Below, in pieces: positions 1-11,500 of a stretch of 64,000 nt of DNA. The notes under the pieces were generated by a model that did not search any database, was not told the origin of the DNA, and was given only the letters and a program-made list of their open reading frames with translations. Location of the stretch: NCBI GenBank assembly GCA_033807775.1, contig CM066324.1, forward strand, positions 134,469,501-134,533,500. The letters run 5' to 3'. Source of the stretch: Saussurea involucrata (lineage: Eukaryota; Streptophyta; Magnoliopsida; Asterales; Asteraceae). Every line of letters begins with the position of its first letter. Position 1 is the first letter of the stretch. The position numbers were made by a program, and so were the translations under genes.

Positions 1-159
1 AAATAGACAAAAAAAACTTAAAAATCCACCGAAATCAATCAAAAAACTTTAAAAATCCATCGAAACGGTGAGAATAGGCTCAAACACATCAGACGACTTT
101 ACGGACATAATTTATCTTAAAGGTGACCCCACTATGTAAAAATCCTGAATCCGCCACTA
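1..159. mobile_element. hAT-like non-autonomous element, right part, cut by window edge
   Basis: The stretch resembles the right half of the element at 40503-40929 (runs such as aaaaatccatcgaaa, the step 'aggtg-cccc', and the terminus ending near atccgccact). It lies inside intron 9 of beta-glucosidase A. The left end and target duplication are outside the window, so the superfamily is inferred from the related complete copy. Confidence 0.5.
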
Positions 160-236
160 ACAGAAACAACAATGAACCGAAGGAAAACCCAATAGTAAAT
201 TAACGAGAGGCAAAAAGGTTTTTTTTTCAAACATAC

Positions 237-1506
237 TAGTTCACCAATTTGAACGCCATCTCGTTCTCTAACTGCATCCAAAAACCCCGTAATTGCTCGG
301 TTGCCCGTTAAACTACAACTAGAATGAATGCAATCTTTTGCATATGTAGTTGAATAATGGTTGGCTGCAATATAGTCGATACTGTCTGCCATAAACTTCG
401 TTTCGGCATTGGAGAATCTTGGCAGTCGATTTCCAAGATACTGGCGCATTTCCGAGGGATAATCACCAAAGATTAGTGGATCCAGCACCCTGTTTAACGT
501 TAACAGAAACAAGATTTAAGAAAAAAATTCTTGATTTGATCCTCAAAAGGTACAAAAATCTTCGTGAATATATTAAATACCAGCCGATATAAAAGGCCAA
601 GCCCCTATTAGCGGCTTCTTGATCAAGATCATCATCTGTTAGAGGCTCGTACATTAAACAATCGACCACAATCCCGACTGACCCCCCTTGTTCACGCTGC
701 ATGAATGTATCTCTAGTCAATAAAAATATACCAATCCATCCATTATTCACATTTCTATTTTAGTCTGTTCCAAAATAAGCGTCCACTGTTAAAAGTAAGC
801 ATCTAACTTCCCAATTTACCCTTGACTATGAGATGAGTAATTTCATTACTCCCTATATAATAAGGGGTAAAAATGTCATTTGCTTAATTAAAAAGTGTAA
901 TGATTACACATTTCTAAACTGGTGTGTTTTTTTTTGTATTTTGTGGACTTTTATTTCGGGACGGAGGGAGTAAAATAAATGTCCACCTTTCTATTTTATT
1001 TTGTTTTAAAATAAGTGTCCACGTTTCTATTTTAGTTTGTTCCAAAATAAGCGTCCACTTTTAAAAGTGTTTGTCTAACTTCCCAATTTACCCTTAACTA
1101 TGAGATGAGTAATTTCATCGTTCCCTGGGGTAAATTGTCATTTGGTTGATTCAAAAGTGTAATAATTACACATCTGTTTTTTTTAATTTGTGTTTTTTTA
1201 TTGTGGACATCTATTTTAAGATGAGGGACTAAATAGTAAGGTCGGTTGATTGCCTGATAATCTCTTCGATATAGCTTCACAGCCTTGCCATGTGCCAATA
1301 ACAAATTATGCATAACAATAAGAGGCTCAGTATCTGAATTTCCATCCGAACAATTGCCGAATCGTTGTGAATATCGAGCGGGTGGATACTTTCCAATTAC
1401 GTAGGCCATTTTTGTAAAGAGGTTTGGCTCGTTGATCGTGGTCCATTGCTTCACTCGGTCACCAAAGTTCTTGAAGCACGTTTCTGCAAAGTGGACGTAA
1501 TCTTCC
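237..1506 (-). pseudogene. Beta-glucosidase A (GH1), 5'-truncated, continues off left edge
   Basis: Three GH1 exons are readable: exon 7 (1254-1506), exon 8 (581-696) and exon 9 (237-489). Exon 7 holds the acid/base motif TTINEPN; exon 9 holds the GDYP and NHYST segments typical of plant family-1 beta-glucosidases. The sequence is closest to the D-type genes. Exons 10-12 would lie beyond position 1. Homology to D1 continues into intron 6 to about 1588 and then stops at a retroelement relic; no exons 1-6 are found before B1, so the 5' half is probably lost. The exon 7 donor reads GC (cag|GCAATC) rather than GT. The first cysteine of the RCS...GNC pair is tyrosine (ARYSQRFGNC). Two Stowaway-like MITEs fill intron 7. 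Confidence 0.8.
750..1235. mobile_element. Two adjacent Stowaway-like MITEs
   Basis: Two similar units (about 750-972 and 975-1235) share 'ccaaaataagcgtccact', 'cttcccaatttaccctt' and 'actatgagatgagtaattt'. The first ends in ggacggagggagta, the reverse of the Stowaway (Tc1/mariner) terminus TACTCCCTCCGTCC. They lie in intron 7 of A. Confidence 0.65.
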
Positions 1507-1587
1507 CTACAATTGAAGCATGAAAACCAACAAATATGTCTAAGCCATATTTGTGAGAATACCCGAAACCACATTAGATTCATCTAC

Positions 1588-1840
1588 AAAAGAGCCCTTG
1601 GGAAGAAAAGGAGAGAAACGAGGTTCCAACACATAAAGAGGGAGAAATAGTTCTAAGTCTAGCCAATATGAGACTCTGATACGCCCCCTCCAACAGAGGC
1701 TAGACATGCATAGATAGGTGATAGCCCTAGCGTGCAATAGGGGGCTAGACGGGTACAAATTGCCCCTGAGTTTCGAGTCTCTAGAGTAGTAGATGTTGGA
1801 TCTGAAATCGTGAGAGAATATGTGGAATGTCATCGTTACT
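1588..1840 (-). mobile_element. TRIM-like retroelement relic (internal/LTR fragment)
   Basis: Read on the minus strand this resembles 49870-50065: a stretch like 'ggggcaat.tgtac.cg..tagcccccct', then a purine tract followed by cgt.t.agagtctca, as at a TRIM internal-to-3' LTR junction. It begins exactly where homology of A to D1 ends. Confidence 0.4.
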
Positions 1841-3362
1841 TGTAATACCCCGGGTAAGTTCGTTAGTTAAAAATATCTTTCCGTTAAATAAAGTTAACTA
1901 TATAATTGATGTTTAAGGTAAGTTGGGTTAATTTATAAGTTAAAGGTATTTTGTGTCATTATTGAGAAGTTCAAGGACCAAAGTGGAAAATATGGATGGA
2001 TATTATCCCTTAAGGTTTCCAGATATTTTCATTCAGCAAACATCCAGCAAATTCAGTTTAGTGTGTGTGTGTGTGTGTTGAGATAGCAAGAAGGGGAAAA
2101 GAAGAAAAGTTAGGTTAGGGCTTTAATTGGTGTGCTTGGAAGTAAATCTGAGGTATGTTCCTTTGTATTTTGTGTTTGTAACTGCTTTTAGAAGGTTTCT
2201 ATCGGATTAGAATAGTTGAATTCACTTCTGGTATTGAATCAGTCGATTTCTGGGTAGAAAACACATGAACAAACGAAGGTTTCCGGACACAATGAATGTG
2301 TCCGGGTAGTTTTGTTGGTGGTGTCCGGATAATGTTTTAAAGGTGTCCGGACGAGTGTTTTATCCGGATAAGTCTCTCTGCTCGATAGTTTCCGGATGAA
2401 ATAAGATACCGGGTGGTATCCGGATTACTTTGGTGTCCGGGTGACGTCCGGATTGTTGATGCTATCCGGGAAGTTGGGTTGTCCGGATTAGTTATGTTGT
2501 TCGGAAAGTTCATGATTGTCCGGATAGTTTGAGGTGTCCGGATACTTTAGCTGTTTGGTCATTTTTGAGGATAAGAGTTATATAGATGTATCTAGAGTCC
2601 TTAGCCTGCTAGTAAGTCTTATACATAAGTTGGTAAGGAGATATTTGTATGTAAATGGTTTCAGATTCTGAGAATTTTGGATAAAGGATCGGATAGCTCG
2701 GAGAAAGGCTTGGAAGCGTATTTTTAAGCATTCAAGGTGAGTTTTACTCTAAAACGTTTTCAACTGGAATACATATATGTGTGGTTTGAGAATGTGATAA
2801 ATGGTGTGATTATGTGTGTTTATGTTGAAATATAATATATTGAGATATTGTATTTACCTAAGAATTATACTATATAAGAATACGACTGGCCGGGCTTAGG
2901 ACCGGTGTGTTGGCTGTAATATTCGTACAGTATTGTTGGCTGTAATTGTTGTACAGTGAAGTTAATTGATTAGTTGGCTTGCTACCAACTAATTTGGCCA
3001 TGGGAATGAGGAGAGGAACACGATGCACGAGTCTTGCTTGGTATTTAATCTTTGTGGTATACGTGTGTTTTATAAAAGAAAAGGATTTCTAAACTGACAA
3101 CCGTTTGGTCTAACCCTCATTTTCCTTTCAAAAATATGTATTCCAGGTCAAGGATCTTTGGTTAGCAAAAGGAAGAATAAAGCATAGGAGGCGGTTGATA
3201 GCTGACGAAGACTAGGATATGTTTACGTTTTTGTATTGTATAGTTTCGAGACTTTGGGACCGAATGTGAATTATTATGTATTTTGTTATGAAAGTGACGA
3301 CGTTATGTATGATATGTTAAATGATGTATATTATATATGTTATGGGATACCGGGTCGTTACA
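1841..3362 (+). repeat. 5' LTR of the gag-only gypsy element
   Basis: 1522 bp, TG...CA ends. It carries about 15 TCCGG-type motifs between 2275 and 2550. Compared with the second repeat it has extra segments near 2305-2330 and 2920-2945 and lacks one near 6325, so the two LTRs are not freshly identical. Confidence 0.85.
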
Positions 3363-3364
3363 GA

Positions 3365-3378
3365 TGGTATCAGAGCCC
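3365..3378 (+). promoter_or_regulatory. Primer-binding site, initiator tRNA-Met
   Basis: tggtatcagagccc lies 2 bp after the LTR end; TGGTATCAGAGC is the standard plant PBS complementary to the initiator tRNA-Met 3' end. Confidence 0.85.
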
Positions 3379-3625
3379 TAGTTTAAGGGATTTAGGTATT
3401 AGTATTTGTACCTAGACTTAAACTGCATGTGAAGTAGGATGTCCCTATTATTGTAGAACCTTGGGGTGTTAAATATAAAAAGGTAGAAGGAACATCATGT
3501 AAGGTAATTTCATTTTTACACCTGGCCAGTGTAATTGTGATCTTACAGGTACATGTTTGAACTGGAATACCTTGTTATATGGGGTATGTGCTTATGTGTA
3601 TATTAACCTTGTCTGAATCAACAGA

Positions 3626-4885
3626 ATGGCAAGTGGTACTAGACAAACGAATCGGGAAGGAGGAGAAAATCCGAATAGAACAAACCCAACAGCCAGAGAA
3701 AGGGGAAGAGGGGGAGAAAGAGGTAGGGGAAGAACTGGAGGTAGAGTTCAGGGGCGAGGTACCGAATTTGTTACACGAAATGATTTGACAGTGGAAATGG
3801 GAAGACTTCAAGCCAATATACAAGCTATGTTCGATAGATCTCGTCACACAGAAACTGGAATACCAGATCCTAGTCTGGAAGACGAAATGCCCATTACAGA
3901 TACTGTCATACCGGTGCCAAGGAAGTGTGACTATAAAATGTTTTTAATATGCAAACCCGCGACATATACAGGAGAAAGAGATCCAGTGAAGGCCATGAGG
4001 TGGCTGAAAGAGATAGAAGCTGTCTTCAGGACCAGCAAGTGTGCAGAAGAAGATAAAGTGCTATATGGAACCGCGATGTTGAAGGCAGATGCTCTATTTT
4101 GGTGGGAGGCTCATATTACCTCTAGAGGATCTGATGTATACTCAACTTTTACCTGGGACGAATTCACAACAGCTTTCAAAGGACAGTTCTGTCCTCAAGC
4201 AGCAGTTAGACAACTGGAAGAGGAATTCATGAACCTACATCAGAGAAGTTTATCGGTTAGGGATTACACTGCTCGCTTTCTGGAGAAGTCTCGCTTTGCG
4301 GAGTACTATGTTGCCACGGAGGCTCTGAAGATGGAAAGGTTTATTTTCAGGTTAAATGCAGAAATTAGAAAGCTAGTGATTGCGAAAGGACCCGATACCT
4401 TCTCAGCCGCAGTAGATGCCGCGGAAAATGTGGAACGGGATAATAGGAGAGACGTTGGTGATAAGAGTGCTGGGAAAAGAAAATTGGAAGAAACGACGTA
4501 CGATTCGGAAGAATACGAATCCCCGAGGTTTGATAGCTATTCACCTTTCAGGCCAGCTGAAAGAAGACCATGTTCAACATGTGACCGTATTCATCAAGGA
4601 AACTGCTATGGTGATTCCCGAAAGTGCTACAAATGTGGAAAGGCTGGTCATATCGCGAGAGATTGTCAGGTAACTCGATTTTGTTTCGTTTGCAAATCCC
4701 CTGATCATATTCAGTCTGAATGTCCACAATGGAAAGCACAACAGGGTAGTATGACGGTGAGACCAACGGGTGTTAGGCCAGAAGGAATACAAAGGTCTAA
4801 AGTACCGAAAGCAAAGGGTCGAGTTTTCCAAATGACGACACAAGAGGCAGAGGAAATTCCGGATGAGGTTACAGGTATAATCTAA
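3626..4885 (+). CDS. Retrotransposon Gag polyprotein (Ty3/gypsy)
   Basis: 419 aa, uninterrupted. The N-terminus is Arg/Gly-rich (RGRGGERGRGRTGGRV). The central part has the retrotransposon capsid signature (WLKEIEAVF, ADALFWWEA, FCPQAAVRQLEEEFM). Two zinc knuckles follow: CYKCGKAGHIARDC at residues 334-347 and CFVCKSPDHIQSEC at 353-366. It would form the particle that packages element RNA. The frame ends at 4885; a protease-like stretch continues at once in another frame, so a normal gag-pro fusion has been broken. The intact gag contrasts with the missing pol and fits a gag-only element. Confidence 0.9.
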   Translation: MASGTRQTNREGGENPNRTNPTARERGRGGERGRGRTGGRVQGRGTEFVTRNDLTVEMGRLQANIQAMFDRSRHTETGIPDPSLEDEMPITDTVIPVPRKCDYKMFLICKPATYTGERDPVKAMRWLKEIEAVFRTSKCAEEDKVLYGTAMLKADALFWWEAHITSRGSDVYSTFTWDEFTTAFKGQFCPQAAVRQLEEEFMNLHQRSLSVRDYTARFLEKSRFAEYYVATEALKMERFIFRLNAEIRKLVIAKGPDTFSAAVDAAENVERDNRRDVGDKSAGKRKLEETTYDSEEYESPRFDSYSPFRPAERRPCSTCDRIHQGNCYGDSRKCYKCGKAGHIARDCQVTRFCFVCKSPDHIQSECPQWKAQQGSMTVRPTGVRPEGIQRSKVPKAKGRVFQMTTQEAEEIPDEVTGII

Positions 4886-4960
4886 TAAACTCTATACGTG
4901 CTAAAGTGTTATATGACTTCGGTGCAAAACGATCATTAGTATTTTCTGTTCTTTTGTTGC
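4885..4960 (+). pseudogene. Aspartic protease remnant of the gypsy element
   Basis: In the frame starting at 4885 the sequence reads NSIRAKVLYDFGAKRSLVF, matching the retropepsin active-site region (normally LFDSGA) with DFG in place of DSG. It is out of frame with gag by one base, and nothing recognisable as pol follows before the polypurine tract. Confidence 0.7.
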
Positions 4961-5095
4961 TTATCTATGTTAGAGGTATAGATAGGTGTGGGATGTCTAA
5001 TCAGCTATTTCCTATGGCTTTGGTTGAGTTCGAGGTAGTAGTGGAAACTAAGTATTCATACATTTTCGCTTAACCGAATTCCGGGACAGAATTCT

Positions 5096-5111
5096 TTTAA
5101 GGGGGAGATAA
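5096..5111 (+). promoter_or_regulatory. Polypurine tract
   Basis: ttttaagggggagataa directly precedes the second LTR, the expected position for plus-strand priming. Confidence 0.8.
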
Positions 5112-6602
5112 TGTAATACCCCGGGTAAGTTCGTTAGTTAAAAATATCTTTCCGTTAAATAAAGTTAACTATATAATTGATGTTTAGGGTAAGTTGGGTT
5201 AATTTATAAGTTAAAGGTATTTGTGTCATTATTGAGAAGTTCAAGGACCAAAGTGGAAAATATGGATGGATATTATCCCTTAAGGATTCCAGATATTTTC
5301 ATTCAGCAAACATCCAGCAAATTCAGTTTAGTGTGTGTGTGTGTGTGTGTTTTGAGAGAGCAAGAAGGGGAAAAGAAGAAAAGCTAGGTTAAGGCTTCAA
5401 TTGGTGTGCTTGGAAGTAAATCTGAGGTATGTTCCTTTGTATTTTGTGTTTGTAACTGCTTTTAAAAGGTTTCTATCGGATTAGGATAGTTGAATTCACT
5501 TCTGGTATTGAATTAGTCAATTTATGGGTAGAAAACACATGAACAGACGAAGGTTTCCGGACACAATGAATGTGTCCGGATAATGTTTTAAAGGTGTCCG
5601 GACGAGTGTTTTATCCGGATAAGTCTCTCTGCTCGATAGTTTTCGGATGAAATAAGATACCGGGTGGTATCCGGATTACTTTGGTGTCCGGGTGACGTCC
5701 GGATTGTTGATGCTATCCGGGGAGTTGGGTTGTCCGGATTGGTTATGCTGTTCGAAAAGTTCATGATTGTCCGGATAGTTTGAGGTGTCCGGATACTTTA
5801 GCTGTTTGGTCATTTTTGAGGATAAGAGTTATATAGATGTATCTAGAGTCCTTAGCCTGCTAGTAAGTCTTATACATAAGTTGGTAAGGAGATATTTGTA
5901 TGTAAATGGTTTCAGATTCTGAGAATTTTGGATAAAGGATCGGATAGCTCGGAGAAAGGATTGGAAGCGTATTTTTAAGCATTCAATGTGAGTTTTACTC
6001 TAAAACGTTTTCAACTGGAATGCATATATGTGTGGTTTGAGAATGTGATAAATGGTGTGATTATGTGTGTTTATGTTGAAATATAATATATTGAGATATT
6101 GTATTTACCTAAGAATTATACTATATAAGAATACGACTGGTCGGGCTTAGGACCGGTGTGTTGGCTGTAATTGTTGTACAGTGAAGTTAATTGATTAGTT
6201 GGCTTGCTACCAACTAATTTGGCCATGGGAATGAGGAGAGGAACACGATGCACGAGTCTTGCTTGGTATTTAATCTTTGTGGTATACGTGTGTTTTATAA
6301 AAGAAAAGGATTTCTAAACTGACAGGGATTATCTCACTAGACCGTTGGTCTAACCCTCATTTTCCTTTCAAAAATATGTATTCCAGGTCAAGGATCTTTG
6401 GTTAGCAAAAGGAAGAATAAAGCATAGGAGGCGGTTGATAGCTGACGAAGACTAGGATATGTTTACGTTTTTGTATTGTATAGTTTCGAGACTTTGGGAC
6501 CGAATGTGAATTATTATGTATTTTGTTATGAAAGTGACGGCGTTATGTATGATATGTTAAATGATGTATATTATATATGTTATGAGATACCGGGTCGTTA
6601 CA
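5112..6602 (+). repeat. 3' LTR of the gag-only gypsy element
   Basis: 1491 bp, same termini as the first repeat, again with a TCCGG-motif cluster (about 5555-5795). It is followed by a second primer-binding site and 38 bp of internal sequence. Confidence 0.85.
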
Positions 6603-6640
6603 GATGGTATCAGAGCCCTAGTTTAAGGGATTTAGGTATT

Positions 6641-7240
6641 ATCTATGTCATCCCCGACCTTGACCGTGCTTCACGTGAGAAAATATACCCCGCCCCCACT
6701 ATACAACATGTAAGTTTAAAAACATTTCATTGTGTCGTTTGTGTGTTTATGTTAATATTTGACTCATTTTGAAAGTTAACAACAAAACGACTATAATAGT
6801 ATAATTTGATTTCGATCTAATGTTTAGTATAAACAGTCGTCTATTTTCTCCGTTTAATATATAAATATAAAATGGACGTTTTAAATTCTCATTAATTCTC
6901 TTCTTTTTCACATGAAGAGAGTGGGGCGAATAGGAGAGGAGAGGAGAGAGAGATCCGTGAGTTAGTCTTTTCATAAACATGACGTATAGCATAATCTTTT
7001 AAAGAAAAGTGGTCTTTTTATAAACATGTCGTGTAGCATCATCTTTTAAGAAAATAAAAGGTTTTATTAAAAATGATAAAATGACAGTTTTACTAGAAAG
7101 TTACTTCAGAAGTCGTTATCTAAATCGTTTCGTTGGTGGCCCCCTAAGGCTAAAAACAAATGTGTCAGAATGAAAATGACACTCTTTTATTAATATGTAT
7201 TTATTACACTTTTTAATTAACCAAAAGACAATTTTATTTT
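6641..7240. other. Unassigned AT-rich spacer
   Basis: I see no gene, clear repeat end or RNA gene here. It lies between the gypsy element and the start of the duplicated block. Confidence 0.4.
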
Positions 7241-8522
7241 CAACAAGAATATGCTACAACAAAAATACAATTACCTTTTTGGTAGGGGCTATGTAGCCTA
7301 TAATTGTTCAATATAAGCATGTGACCCTATCATTTTCAGTAATAAACGTGGCTTATCGTTATCTTTATATAATAGACAGGGGTGCTTTTAGCAATATATG
7401 AAGGTGCATTTAGTTTAACCCATTATAAATAGAACAAAAACGAAGGATTGTGTGAGAAAAAAAAGTTAAAGGTGAGAAGGGTAAAAAGGGATCTGGACCT
7501 TGATCACTTTTAATCTCACCCCACCGTGAATTGATCTGATGTATCTTATTAGTGTTGATCTTCAATTATGATTGATCCAAGGATTCAGATCCCTTTTTAC
7601 GTTTCTCACCATAACTTTTCTTCTCACCGAAACCCAACTCAGAACAAATACTTTATTTGGCCCCTAAAAAACCAGAATAACAAGGTTTTTTTTAATCAAC
7701 CCCTAAAAATTGATATGGAGACCATTTTTATGATGGTGATTGCTAAGAAGGTTTTGGAATTTTCTTGACATTAAAGTTAAATTTGAAAATGAAAGGAACC
7801 TTTATCCAACAAAATGTCAAAATTACCCCTTTGATTGCAAAAGGGTATGAAAGAAGAGCCATGAATTTAAAGTACACCAATAATGCATTCTTGAAATGGT
7901 TCAATTATATGAAAAAAAAAACACAAAAAAAGAGGATAGTTCAACTGGTAAATAAAAACTAGGATTTGGAAGGGGTGTTTAAAAAAAGTCGGATCATTTA
8001 AACCTGTTAAACTGGACAATTTTTGGCAGTTTGAGCTGTTTGGCGGTTCGGTCTGGTATGAAAAATAGTCAAATCACTTGGTCTGGTCCGGACACGTTTG
8101 CAGTTCGAGCATTTTTTTGAGAGGTTTGGATCTAACCGACCATCAAAATACATTATATATGTTTTTTATGTTGTACACTCTGATTTTTATGATCCACTTA
8201 AAAAGGTACAAGATGTTAAGTTTTTAATTTTCATTTCTCAATTATCCACGTTCTCTAATTCAACAAAATACCAAAATCCGTCAAATATCATAATCGAAAA
8301 TTCTCAATCGTCCTTCAATTTGCTCAATATTTGTCCAAAATTCCAACTACTCTCGTTGGACTAGGGGCTCATACCCATAGCTTGCTATTTTGAAGTCCCA
8401 AAATCCACCGGATGTTATCTTTAAGGCCTTGTAGAACCAATTAAGATGTGTGCAAACTGGTCCAGACACCAACAATTAAAAGATACAGAAAAACAACATA
8501 AAGTCTCTTGCATAAATGATTT
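7241..8522. repeat. Start of duplicated block, 3' flank of B1
   Basis: Homology to 41646-42946 begins at caacaagaatatgctac and runs without a gene into the last exon of B1. It contains a GTGAGAAG-type MITE at about 7437-7646 (subterminal inverted segments 'ggtgagaag...' and '...cttctcacc'). No coding signal is seen in the remainder. Confidence 0.7.
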
Positions 8523-11500
8523 TTATGAATCTGGCATCATAACATCTTTCTGAAAAGATCTTTTGTCTCTTGATGCATCCTTAACAATAAGATCACTTGT
8601 ATTTGTTAAGAAATTCTTATACCATCTTGCCGAAAGCTTCGGTGTCCGACTTAGCGTTTGACGATCAACATAGTATAACCCGAACCTCACTTTGTAACCT
8701 TGCAACCATTCATAGTTATCCATCAACGACCATACAAAATATCCGCGTACATCCGCTCCTCCTCTACCATTTAAAACAACAGTTCTTCAAATAATTGATA
8801 ACAATTTTGTTAACGATCTCCATTTTAAGTAAAAAAGAAAACAAAAGCTTTCGACTTTTGATGTCTAACAGGGTACTATCAAAATTCAGGATTGATATAC
8901 ATCACTTGATTATAGAGAGAAAAATTTTCTGAATCTCATAATTAAGGGTAGAATGAAAAAATAGATATTGACTTTTGAAAGTACAACTTTATTTTGGGAC
9001 AAACTAAAATAGTAACTTATACACTTATTTTGAGACAGGTGAAGTATAATGTTTTAGGATTTTATTCTTTTAACCGAGCACCGACTTTTATATTTATTTT
9101 ATTTGGACTAAATTACGTTTTTGGTCCTAGTGGTTTGTTAAAATTTGCAATTTCCATCATTGCACTTTTGAAATTATGATTTTCATCCTTATGGTCTACA
9201 ATTCATTGTTATTTTCATACTTATAATTTACAATTTCTATTGTTTTCGTTGTTATGGTTTATAATGCATTTCTACTTTGGTCCCTCGTACTTAAAGGCGT
9301 GAGTTAACCTCACAGACGAAAATAGCAGTGAGTTGCAAACTACAATTTTGAAACCATGGGGACAAAAGTCGCAATTTTTAACAAACCACAAGCATGAAAA
9401 ACGTTATTTACTCATCCAACCCCTCAATAGTTTTGGTACATGTGTCACATGGCCTCCGTAAAGATTGAAATGACCCTTAGAAGTACTGAAAGATCGTAGA
9501 GCGAACCTGATAGATTTGGCTAAAGAAGCGAGGTATGATGTGTGATATCCGACTCGTTTAACGTCATTCACAAACTCGTTAATTCGTTCCTCCTGTACGT
9601 CGGGCGAATTATACCCTGCAACGAAATTGCAAGAACGGGGGCATTGGCAATAACATATTCGTAATTTGTTCGATCTAACGATTATGAGACATGGCGAAGG
9701 ATCGTGTGAGAAGTTGAGGTTAACGTGAAAAGAGTGAGAAGTGGATCTGAACCGTTGATCACTTTTAATCAAATGCCCTCCCATGAATTGCAGCTTAGAA
9801 GGGAATTGACCCGGTGCATCCATTTCTCATCCAACAGTTGATAACCACTTCTCACGCTTCGGTTTTCATGTTAAGCTCAACTTCTCACCGGAACCCAACC
9901 TATGAGACGTACCGTTTTCAGTAATAAACATGGGTTTATTATCGTACCGAATCATGATATAGTTAACAATCTCCTCCATGCCTCTAGGAACAACATAAAA
10001 TCCGTCTAACATGGTCTGTTCGTCCAACAAATATAAACGTTTTTATCATCAAATAAAAAGTAGAAATGCCGCTAATTAAACCAAATTAAACAAGAGCCAA
10101 AAAACGCAATTCCGTACGGGTTCACCAATCGGCGCACCATATCGATCTCCAACCAACTCTACAAAACCTTGGATTGCACGAGCTGAGGTTGCGGAGCAAC
10201 TAGAGTTGGTACAATCCTTGGCGTATATAGTCGAGTAATGGTTGATGCCAATAAAGTCGATACTGTTCTTCACTAAATTCTTTTCGTCAAGTGAAAAATT
10301 TGGTAATTCGCTTCCGAGGTATTTACGCATTTCTTCGGGGTAATCTCCAAATATTACAGGATCAAGTGGCCTGTTTGAAGGTAAGAAGTGGAAGGAAGAT
10401 CATATCATATATAGCTTTTGATCTTTTTTTTCTCTTTGTTTGGTAATGTTGCGTTTGGTACATAGGACAATACAAAAACTTGTTGTCCAAACGACATTAA
10501 GTAGAGACAGGACTGAGTGGGACAAAAACGCATTTTATTTGTCCCACCGAAATAAGTGGAACAAAACTCAGGGAGAGATGACAAAATTGGTAAATTACTA
10601 AACTATCTATGTCAAGCACATGCTACTACAAAATTACTTTTATAGGACGTCAAAAAATGTCTAAGCGTCCTATTATATTGCTCTATAAGACTTGAAACTT
10701 TTAGGATCAAATAATAAAATGTGTAATCTAAATGTGTTGTAATAAGTTTATACAACGTTTTTGGACGTTGTAATAAGTTTCTAGGACATTTTTATTAAAG
10801 AAAACGTTTAGTTACTTATTTTATAGGACACTATTTGAAAAAATGTTTTATATAAACAAGTGTCCCATAAAGGACATTTCTCAAAGGTGTCATAAAAATA
10901 GCTAATACAACAACTTGTATTAAAAATGTCCCAAAAAACTTGTAAAATGTCCGAAAGCATCCTATAAACTTATTACAACACCTCTAGATAGAACGTTTTA
11001 TTGTTTGGTCTATAAACTTAAGTCCTATAAAGCAGTCTATTAGGACACTTAGAAATTGTTGGCGTCCTATAACCCGGATTTTGTTGTAGCGACAATTATC
11101 TTTCACCAACCTATCTCATTGTCGCCCCTATGTCTACGTACCAAACACACCTTTACTAAGTTACGCGACGGATATACATTCGAGAACCTTACCAGCCGAT
11201 ATTGAAAGCGAACGCCCTTTCAACAGCATTGCGATCAAGCTCGGTATCAGTTAACGGTTCGAACACGAAACAATGCACAGTAATCCCAATTGATCCACCT
11301 TGTTTAGGCTACACATAGAAATCACAAGATTACGAACGATAATTCTCGTAACCAACGTGCAAAAGTACATTAGTCTAACAACACCAATAGATCAGGGTTT
11401 AAAGATAAGACCTAGGGGGTGTTTGGTTCGCAAGATGTTTTTGGATAAAATGGAATTTGTCAAAGGAATTTGACTTTGAAAAAATTGGAATGGAATGTTA

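Larger units (their letters stand above)
1841..6640 (+). mobile_element. Non-autonomous Ty3/gypsy element with gag only (TR-GAG-like)
   Basis: Two long direct repeats (1841-3362 and 5112-6602), each beginning TGTAATACCCCGGG and ending GGGTCGTTACA, bracket an internal region of about 1.75 kb with a primer-binding site, one gag ORF, a short protease remnant and a polypurine tract. Integrase, reverse transcriptase and RNase H are absent. The second repeat is followed by 38 bp (6603-6640) identical to the start of the internal region (3363-3400), so the structure is LTR-internal-LTR-partial internal. No flanking target duplication is visible. Confidence 0.85.

Noticed and set aside
1590..1830. 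Upstream exons of gene A
   Set aside because: The sequence matches a TRIM-like relic at 49870-50065 and contains none of the exon 4-6 motifs.
7568..8364. Short plus-strand open frames downstream of B1
   Set aside because: AT-rich spacer, MITE sequence, no conserved motif, and frames are not kept in the duplicate at 42 kb.
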